The notes under the pieces are model-generated. The model was not told where the DNA came from. It worked only from the letters and a program-made list of their open reading frames with translations, and ran no database searches. Shown here in pieces: positions 33,745 to 41,219 of a stretch of DNA of 41,219 nucleotides. The stretch is from Geosiphon pyriformis. Its lineage: Eukaryota > Glomeromycota > Glomeromycetes > Archaeosporales > Geosiphonaceae. Location: NCBI GenBank assembly GCA_016748015.1, contig JAAOMT010000352.1:790745-831963 (forward strand), given 5' to 3'. Position numbers and translations under genes: made by a program. The number at the start of each line of letters is the position of its first letter. Positions within the stretch are counted from its first letter, which is position 1.

Positions 33745-35619
33745 TAATAAGAGGAAGATACTGAAAAATCCAAGCCAACACACAACAGACCCAACTTTGT
33801 CAAAACTGAACCAATAGAGATCTCAAGAGCCACCAACTTTAACTCCAAACTGCCCACCTTGATGGTTAAAACTTTTGAACTGCTTGGATCCAAAGATGAG
33901 ACATTAGAGACAATAGGAGCAAAAGATGGAAGCATTAATTCTGGCCCATCCAGAACCATATCTGAACTTAAACCCAAACCATCATCCATAGAGGTGTTCA
34001 ACTCATGAAGTGAAAGAGGAGGAGCCTGAGCTGTCAATACTATGTCATTGAGCTTTTGCATCATACCAGAAACTTGATCTGCCAAAAGTTCCAAAAAATG
34101 TTCTACAGTGGCCAACCGAGCACCCAAAAAAGAGTTATTAGCAAAAACAGACAGAATACTGTCATTTATGCCCAAAGCATTAGAAAAAGAAGAACCAGGA
34201 CTAGAATCAGAATGAAAACCACCAGGAGAATAGACAAGCAAGACCACCTGTGCCCAAGATTTGCCACCAAAAGTGGCAGGATGAAAAATAAAAACACATT
34301 TCTTTGCATACAACTTTGCCAGCTAAAGGTGGCAGTCATCTGAAACAGTTCTTTTAAATAATTTCAAAGATCCAAAACTAAAAGCAACTGATGCAACACA
34401 CTCCAAAACAGAATGTTCTAAGCACCCATATTTCTCACAATGAACCAAATCCATCCTAGTCCAAGAAAGTCTCATATTCCCAAATATTAGTTCAGTGTGA
34501 AATGCAGATTTAAGTCCATCTTCCGATTCAAAACCAATAACAGCACAGTGAATCCGATTGCCAATTTCTAGTGAGCAATTGATTACACAAGTTTTCCCAC
34601 CAGCCTCTTCTAAAAGAACACCAAAATCATGTGCAGTTGTTCCCACAGGCAAAGTAAATAGAAGTGCTCTAAAGCAATCCCTAGACATCCAAGTATTCCA
34701 ATCTCTCATGGCCATGACCATATGTACTGAGTCTTTACCAATGAGGAAAGACCATCTGAATGCCAGTTGCTTAGTCTGTTCCAATTCAGCGAATTCCACC
34801 ACAGCCTTTTGCCACATTCTAATCAGCTAAACTTTGATTGACTTAATATTATTAAACTTAGAAACTACGGCAATGATCATCTTCTTTGATGTATCTATGA
34901 GAATTTCTTTGATCATCACAGCCCAATCTGATCTCATTTTTTGTTTCTTAAGATTGCTGTTTATGTTAATCCCTTTTTCTCTGGCCAATGATATGGTTAC
35001 TTCTATGCTTTCTTCAGAAGTAAACATTAATCGGATGATCCCTTCAAATTTTGAGGGGGTAATGGCTCCCCCAAAACCATTGACTGTTAAAAAAATTTTT
35101 CTAATTAACTGAGTCTTTGCTGTTGCCAATTTACTATCCATAGCTGAAAGATTAATATCCAAAGCAAATGACTTTTTAATTAACACTTTCACAAAAGTTT
35201 TGATAATTTTAGGGTCAATCCACTTTTTATCTAGAGAGATAGGCAAGCGAAAAGGAAGCATCACTTTATCATCATCCATATGAAAGTTGGGAAAGCTGAG
35301 TGGAAAACCAAAGCCAGCACCAGTGTTGACTTGCTTTGTCTTGGGTGTAGTAGTAGTTAAGCCCACAAGAGACCCACCATTTACTCCAGACATGTTAACA
35401 TCCTTGTTCTTGCCAAATAGACTTTTTACATTAGAATAAACACTGCCACTAGATCCAGATTTGTTTAAGGATATATCTTTTTTGTCCTCAGAGTGTTTCA
35501 CATTACCAAAAACCATCTTTTTCTTTTGAGAAAAGAAGCCACCAGTAGGACCATGAAAAGCACTTTTAGGAGCCTTCTTCTTAGGTGTAGTGCTACTAGT
35601 AGTAGCTTTTATATCTATG
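33741..35619 (-). pseudogene. LINE-C ORF1: RRM-like and CCHC protein
   Basis: Minus-strand frame. The protein reads back beyond Met 35516 to about 35619 (ATTSSTTPKKKAPKSAF), where the LINE-B ATG position appears as ATA; the start is probably lost. RRM-like part about 34920-34700 (WAVMIKEILIDTSKKM, VEFAELEQTKQLAF). Knuckle near 34430 reads C-E-K-Y-x5-H-x4-C, with the second Cys changed to Tyr. The tail ends with a premature TAA (33746-33744) directly before the shared TGA (33743-33741). Close in sequence to LINE-B ORF1 over most of its length. Confidence 0.85.
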
Positions 35620-35737
35620 AAAAATAAGTTATTATTAGGTAAAAAAATATTGATATAGACTAAAAAAACAAAAAACTTCTTTTTCAGAAAAATGCACTTT
35701 TTGGGGATTTGTGGAAATAAGAGAAAGAAAAGTTTTT

Positions 35738-36780
35738 ATTATTTTATTATAAAAAATAATAACACAAATAATTTAAAATATAAAAAATAGTTTAAAAATA
35801 AATAATTTATTAAAAATTTAATAATTTAATAATAATAATATTTTTTTGGTAATAATATTTAATTTTTTAATATTTATTTTTTAATTCTAAAATTCAAAAA
35901 AGCTTTATTTTTATTATTAGCATTAAATTTAATATTAATTATTATAAATTTTTTTAAATTAGTATTTATTTTATTAAATATATTAGAAACATATATTATA
36001 TTATTTAAAAATAAAGATTTAACCAGAAAAAAAACTGTTTTATTTTTAAAATTTTTAATATTACTATTTATTTTTTTAAAATTTTTAAATAAAAATATTG
36101 TTAATAAAATTATATATAGTATTTTTTACAAATTTTTTTTGATTATATTATTATTATTAATAGTTATTATTTTTTGTATAAAAAAATAAATATTTACAAA
36201 ATATTAAAATTTTATAAAACAACAAAAAATAAAACAAAATAAAAAACTTTATTTTTTTAAAAAAATTTTTGATATAAAAAAAAAGTTAAAGTAATAATAA
36301 TATTATTATTATATAAAATATAGTAAAATTAAAAACAGAATTAAAAATTAAACAAAATTTTTTATTAAGATTAAAATTAAAATTAAAATAAAATACTTAA
36401 TATAATAAAAATATTTAAATATATAATTTTTATAATATTTAAACTTAATTATTTTTAAAAAAACTAATAATTGTTTTAATAAAATATTTATAAATTATAT
36501 AATTAGAATTATTATAATACAAATAAAAATTATTAATTTAATAACAAAATTTTTTAATTTAAGTAAAAAGTTTAAATTAAAATTGTATTAATTAATATTT
36601 AAATTATTATTATATAAATATTATTTAATTAATTATAAAAGCCAAAAAAAAAAAAATTTAATAACATATTTTTAAAAATACTGTTTTTTATAATATTTAA
36701 AAAATCAAATATTACAATAAACTATATTATTAATAATTTTATTAGATTTTATATAGAATTTAATATACCAAGTATTAATG
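35738..36780. other. AT-rich spacer between LINE-C and the host genes
   Basis: About 1.04 kb of almost pure A/T with homopolymers and simple ATT/AAT runs. No gene, RNA or element recognised. It ends sharply at normal-composition DNA near 36780. Confidence 0.8.
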
Positions 36781-36793
36781 CTTAATATTTGGA

Positions 36794-36801
36794 GTGACGT
36801 C
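36794..36801. promoter_or_regulatory. CRE-like palindrome TGACGTCA
   Basis: A perfect 8-bp CRE/ATF-type site just outside the AT-rich spacer and about 100 bp 3' of the oxidoreductase-like gene. No gene start is near it, so it may be a chance match. Confidence 0.3.
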
Positions 36802-36898
36802 ATATGTTCACTGCTTTAGTCCCCATATTTAAAAAGTGATATCTTAAACGAGATAATTTCTTCCAAAAATAACCCTTTAAGGCCAAGTTATCACATGA

Positions 36899-37747
36899 TT
36901 ACTTTTTGACTAGTAAATTTCTTTCTAAATCCTGAAACGCCTTCATCCCGGCATCCATTGCTCGATTCTGATCATTTTTATACTCACGACTTTTACTCTC
37001 TTTCTGATCTGAAAGAATTGGTGGAATAGGCTTATTTTCTTTAATTAATCGTTTTCGTATATTATCAGTTGCCTCCCACCATTCTCGAAATTCTTCAGCA
37101 TAAATGTCTAGGACACTGGTATAAAAATTAAGAGAAGCATTAACAACAATCAAAAACATATATATATACATAGATTTCTATGATCTTACCAATGAGCACA
37201 TCCACTATATCCAATTTAGTTGTCAAGATTAGTCAATTAGCCAAAGATATAAATAATAATATAAAATTAAGATTAAAAACTAAACCTCATACAACAATTA
37301 TCCGGAAACGCCGGTTTCGGGGGTATTATCTCGTCATCAATGGTCACAACGGGACCCATAATTTTTTCATCGTCACAAACATTTTTCCTTTGGTCTGAGG
37401 ATGATACATTGATCTTAAATGTGGTAGGTTTTTCAAGATCAACTTTTTTTTTATCTGTCGCAAGTTGTATTGATGAAGGCTAAAGTTTCATTCAATAAAA
37501 TGAAATAATAAATCCTTGGAATTGAAACTTTATATTTAATTTTTTTTAATACCTGATATAATATTAACTTCCAATATCCTTTATATTGTTGTTCCTTATC
37601 TTCCTCTTTTTGTGTGGGCATTTTTGGCCCTTCAGAATTTGAATGGATACCCTCATAATTACTGCGTGAAAGATGACTATTCAAAAAACTACAATTTACA
37701 TGATTTCTAAATCTTGTTGATGCATGTTTCCTTATTAATTGAATCAT
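36899..37747 (-). CDS. oxidoreductase-like (OXLD1-type) protein, four exons
   Basis: Exons on the minus strand: 37553-37747, 37286-37479, 37190-37204, 36899-37115; total 621 nt, 206 residues plus TAA. All introns are GT-AG (73, 81 and 74 nt) and phases agree. The first 30 residues are Arg/Ser-rich without acids, a probable mitochondrial presequence. The core reads IIPPKPAFPDNCCMSGCAHC then VLDIYAEEFREWWE, which matches the oxidoreductase-like domain signature P-x-P-x2-P-x-N-C-C-x2-G-C-x2-C-V-x4-Y. The family is mitochondrial; its biochemical reaction is not established to my knowledge. Exon 3 is only 15 nt and encodes the middle of the cysteine motif. No disabling change is seen. Confidence 0.9.
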
Positions 37748-37819
37748 TATCTGGCGTTTAATGATATTTAATTGTGAGAGTAATTTGTCAAAAAAATGAA
37801 ACCGTAAAACTGATGAGTT

Positions 37820-37854
<35 letters not shown>

Positions 37855-38749
37855 TTAGAGAGATTATAAATTATTTGTATTAAAAACATGAGATAAAATG
37901 GGTTAGATTTTACTTTTATAGACTTTTAGGACCTAAATATAATTTATATAATTTCGGTTTTCAAATTATGTAATAGTTAAAAATTATATTTGGCTGTAGA
38001 TTCATTATTAGTTTACAAATTCTATGTATATTATTAATTAAAAACCTTTTAAATATTAATTATTATCTATTATTGAAGAAGAAATATAAAATCTTTATGT
38101 TTTAAATAAAATATCAATAAAAAGGAAATTTATTATAAAAATAAATTTGTATTTGATTACAACCAAATTGATATGTAATAATAAAATATTTAATTAATAA
38201 ATATTGTTATTATCAGTTATTAATTAAATATATTTTTTATTAATAAATATATATAATTTGATATCATATACAAATATTTAAAAGACTAAATAATTATAAT
38301 AATTATTATAATAATAATATTTTAATTTATTATTATTATTATTATAAATTAAAACTTATTTTTTAAATTAAATTATGATTTGGTTTTCATAATTTATCAT
38401 AATTTGTTAATAATATATATATATTTATATATATTTAATAAATATGTAAAAGAATTGTTTATAAGAGATGAATAAACATACATCATATTTATTAATTTAT
38501 CGGTAATTAGTTAAAATATATGATTATAGGTAGACCCATTGTTATCTAGGTGATAGTTAAATGTAGTACCAAATTGCCGTTACACGTGATAGTATATGTA
38601 ACATTGCATTTTACTTTTTTCCTGATTAAGCAGGTTTAATCTACAAGAGTATTTTCTAGAATGGGATACCATTAACCACTGCTTAACAATTCATTGTTTA
38701 AATTTGTAACTTTCGATCCGGTCCTTTTTCAACTTGGAATAACCAAGAA
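37748..38749. promoter_or_regulatory. shared upstream region of two divergent genes
   Basis: About 1 kb between the ATGs of the oxidoreductase-like and palmitoyltransferase genes. It holds a (TTTA)n tract at about 37818-37855, AT-rich DNA to about 38500, an E-box CACGTG near 38584 and TTCTAGAA near 38654, a possible heat-shock type site, close to the palmitoyltransferase start. No ORF is recognised. The binding sites are single short matches and weak evidence. Confidence 0.5.
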
Positions 38750-40623
38750 ATGAGCGATAACACCAAAACCTCGCGTCATGCCTCGGGGGTTTTGCCTGCG
38801 AGGCAATTTTTTTCACCCAGAAAGCCTATAAGGCCCATAAGGCAAAGCACAGGTGGTCCAAAAAAAAGACATACTAATAATTTAACTTTTAACACACCTT
38901 CCACTTCCGAATCGAAACAACATTCTTCCTCGATCCCACAGAGACTTCCAGTTACATCAGTAGTTGGATCAACGCTTTCAGCACTCTCCTCTGAAGAGGA
39001 AGAGACATCCGTGACAAGGGAATCTTCTCTTGGCCTTACAACAACACCGATTTCTCTTGACCAGTCGGTCGATTCAATATTTGCCTTAGAAATTGAAGGC
39101 GAACCAAAGAGATTACCGGAACGACCTCCAAATGCCCTTTTGATGCATCGCCAAAAGACATATTATAATGAAAATGACATTTCACAAACTGTTATAGATT
39201 CTGTTTTAGAACCAAGTTCAACAATAAATAATTCGAGAAATCAACTTAATTATAATAAGTACTCAAGAGACCTGGGGAATGTATCTAGGCATTCACTGAA
39301 CAATACTTTTAAACCAATATTAAATAAAAAATCTTCGGGAATAGAAACACAAAATTCGTTTCTTGCTATTCCATATTCCAGTATTATGCGTCCTCCATCA
39401 CATTTACTCCACCCAACACCATCTATAACGGCCACAGATAAAAAAAATAGAAAACGTGTATATCAATTGTGGCCAGGACGAAATAGATTTTTTTTAGGGG
39501 GGAGAATAATAACCAGCAGAGATTTTCCTGCTTTTGTGGTCGCCTTGTCAGCACTTATTTTGCCATGTTCTCTTTTTTTTGGATTTACGTGAGTATTTTA
39601 TTAATCCGATTTGGTAGAATCTTCATTTTTGAAGCGATTTTATTAAACATCATATATTCTTAGGGCACCATTTTTATATACTCACGTATCCCCAGCTATT
39701 GTTTTTGTTTTTTTATATTTATTTTTATTGGCTCTCAGTAGTATGCTTATTACATCGTGGACAGATCCTGGAGTAAGTTAATGTTTCTCACAATTATTTT
39801 TAAAGAAATACAACTCATTTGAAAGTTTTATTTTGTCTATTAGATTATTCCACGAAAACTTGATCCATCACCAACCATTGGGGAATATGAAGAGGGAGAA
39901 AATGTTTTAAATAACTCACAATATCCCTATTATCCTTCTCGCAATTCTACCCTTCCAAAAGATATCAGAATCAATGGACAACGTATAACATTGAAATACT
40001 GCGAAACATGTAAGATATATAGACCACCCAGATGTAGCCATTGTCGACAATGTGATAATTGTGTAGGTAAATACCACAATATCTTTTTTTTTTTCACGAT
40101 TTATGCAAAGATTTAACCAATATCAAGATTTCATTAGACTCACCAAAAAATTACTAAAATGATAAAATTTTTGAAATATAAATGCACCTTGTTCAGAAAA
40201 TGAAGACCATCATTGCATATGGCTCAATAATTGTATTGGCCGGCGAAATTATCGAAGTTTTTTCACCTTTATAATCACCGCGACCGTATTATGTATCTAC
40301 GTGTTTAGCTTTTCCCTTACCCATATATTGTTGTTGATGAAAGATCGGAATATTAACTTTCTAGAAGCCCTGAGAACTGCACCAATCAGATATCCTTTAC
40401 AAAATCAAGAAAAGAAATTGCTTGTTTTTTATTCAAAAAGATTTATATGATCCCTAACAAAATAATGATTACTTTTGTATTAGTTTTGGTAGCATTTTTA
40501 TTGGTTTGGTCAGTGGGTGGATTAACTGGATTTCATATGTACCTGATTGGTCATAATATGACAACACATGAACAGGTAATTATTATGTGATTCTTTCTAA
40601 TTCATGATGAAAATCTAATTCAA

Positions 40624-40673
<50 letters not shown>

Positions 40674-40837
40674 GCTTCGTGCCCCTCTAGCGCGAAGAAA
40701 TGGAATTTTGAATCCGTTTGATTTTGGGAGCATATATTTGAATTGTGTATGGGTACTTTGCCGTCCTTTAGTACATAGGTAAGTTTTTTAAAAAAATATC
40801 ATGGGGTTTTCCCTTAAACAACTAAATTTACAATTAC

Positions 40838-40888
<51 letters not shown>

Positions 40889-41066
40889 TTTTATTTTTAA
40901 TTAATCAAGTTCAGTAAATGTTCGTGGATTTTTCGAACCAGAATCAATAGAAGAAAGGGTTAGTGGTCCAGATGAAGAAACTCTCACTGCACCCCAAATG
41001 ACTAGTGCAACAAATTTATCATCTACTAGAGGACAACAGGATCTAATGGACACAATTATTACTTAA
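38750..41066 (+). CDS. Erf2-like DHHC protein palmitoyltransferase, seven exons
   Basis: Exons 38750-39588, 39664-39772, 39844-40066, 40197-40389, 40473-40575, 40675-40778, 40910-41066; 1728 nt, 575 residues plus TAA. Role: S-acylation of Cys on membrane proteins such as Ras, by an acyl-enzyme at the DHHC Cys. The first 230 residues are Ser/Thr/Pro-rich and probably disordered. TM1 is at the end of exon 1, TM2 in exon 2, then the Cys-rich domain (LKYCETCKIYRPPRCSHC) with DHHC at 394-397 followed by IWLNNCIGRRNY, TM3, TM4, a TTHE motif (TTxE) at 485-488, and NPFDFGSIYLNCVWVLC. DHHC-I-W in place of the usual DHHC-P-W resembles Erf2. Six introns: five GT-AG, one AT-AC. It appears intact. Confidence 0.95.
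40390..40472 (+). other. U12-type AT-AC intron in the palmitoyltransferase gene
   Basis: Starts ATATCCTTT (exact U12 5' splice consensus) after ...GCACCAATCAG and ends ...GATTAC. The branch-site candidate ATCCCTAAC (40450-40458) matches TTCCTTAAC at 7 of 9 and lies about 15 nt from the 3' end. Joining the exons gives TAPISFVLVLVAFLLVWSV, the expected fourth membrane segment. No GT-AG choice keeps the frame here. Confidence 0.92.
40627..40673 (+). repeat. (ATT)n microsatellite in intron 5
   Basis: About 16 ATT units running to the TTAG acceptor of intron 5 (40576-40674), so the repeat takes the place of the usual polypyrimidine tract. Confidence 0.9.
40838..40888 (+). repeat. (ATT)n microsatellite in intron 6
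   Basis: About 17 ATT units inside intron 6 (40779-40909), ending about 20 nt before the acceptor TCAAG. The same unit as in intron 5. Confidence 0.9.
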
Positions 41067-41219
41067 TGGCTTTTTTTTTGTATTTTTAGTTTGTATTAAA
41101 TATTTATAGTAGTATATCACAATTTTTTTTTGTAAAAATCTTTTACCCTTAATATTATAGATGATGTGTATTAATTTTTGACACGATTTCAATTTCATAG
41201 ATATTAGTATATTAGGAAT
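41067..41219 (+). other. 3' flank of the palmitoyltransferase gene
   Basis: AT-rich 3' UTR and downstream DNA up to the window edge. No clear AATAAA signal and no further gene is visible. Confidence 0.5.

Larger units (their letters stand above)
19238..35737 (-). mobile_element. LINE-C, full-length LINE split by gypsy-2
   Basis: Minus-strand LINE in two parts: 31171-35737 (5' part) and 19238-21465 (3' part), separated by gypsy-2. Removing gypsy-2 and one 4-bp target copy leaves about 6.79 kb, the same length as LINE-B, and the ORF2 frame continues correctly across the join (9709 nt removed, matching the observed change of phase). ORF1 and ORF2 both resemble LINE-B, so B and C are one subfamily. 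It has 1-bp or small indels plus many stops. Confidence 0.93.

Noticed and set aside
1-35737. TGA read as Trp (recoded nuclear code), because many Trp positions in the elements are TGA
   Set aside because: TAG and TAA also replace Trp and Gln, Arg positions also became TGA, and the two intact host genes use TGG for Trp and have no in-frame TGA. Mutational decay explains all of it.
37180-37398. Plus-strand ORF of 72 codons
   Set aside because: Antisense to exons 2 and 3 of the oxidoreductase-like gene, which has consistent splice sites and a family motif.
40390-40482. Ordinary GT-AG intron ending at TATTAG 40482
   Set aside because: There is no matching GT donor, and using that acceptor puts the fourth membrane segment out of frame.
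1-41219. tRNA, rRNA or snRNA genes
   Set aside because: I found no cloverleaf with A and B boxes and no rRNA or snRNA-like stretch by reading; a covariance-model scan would be needed to exclude short ones.

Overview
The window looks like fungal nuclear DNA, most consistent with an arbuscular mycorrhizal fungus (Glomeromycotina). Evidence for this is the very AT-rich spacers, short introns in the two host genes, and dense families of RRM/CCHC LINEs and Ty3/gypsy elements. The assignment is an inference and no species can be named.

Layout. 1-4493: the 3' half of a plus-strand Ty3/gypsy element (gypsy-1: RT-RNase H, separate integrase ORF, a third ORF, LTR), inserted into LINE-A. 4494-~10461: LINE-A, minus strand, heavily decayed. 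~10462-11409: AT-rich spacer. ~11410-18205: LINE-B, plus strand, full length (about 6.8 kb). 18206-19237: AT-rich spacer. 19238-~35737: LINE-C, minus strand, same subfamily as B, split by gypsy-2 (21466-31170, minus strand), a 9.7-kb element with both LTRs, PBS, PPT and a 4-bp target duplication. ~35738-36780: AT-rich spacer. 36899-37747: an intact four-exon gene for a small oxidoreductase-like (OXLD1-type) protein, minus strand. 38750-41066: an intact seven-exon gene for an Erf2-like DHHC palmitoyltransferase, plus strand. These two genes diverge from a 1-kb shared upstream region.

Most notable points. (1) Gypsy-2 encodes, in one frame, Gag - zinc knuckle - retropepsin - a double cysteine cluster - a trimeric-type dUTPase with all five motifs - RT - RNase H. 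(2) In both gypsy elements the RNase H frame ends in a stop and the integrase starts at its own ATG in another frame; both also have a conserved ORF of about 225-240 codons between integrase and PPT. (3) The two LTRs of gypsy-2 differ at roughly 65-70 sites, every one a transition, with one 1-nt indel; most premature stops and lost catalytic Asp residues in the elements are also C-to-T or G-to-A changes. (4) The palmitoyltransferase gene has a U12-type AT-AC intron, and the oxidoreductase-like gene has a 15-nt exon. (5) All three LINEs join ORF1 to ORF2 by an ATGA overlap, and B and C share a structured 3' UTR.

All transposon genes here are broken; the only intact coding genes seen are the two at the right end.
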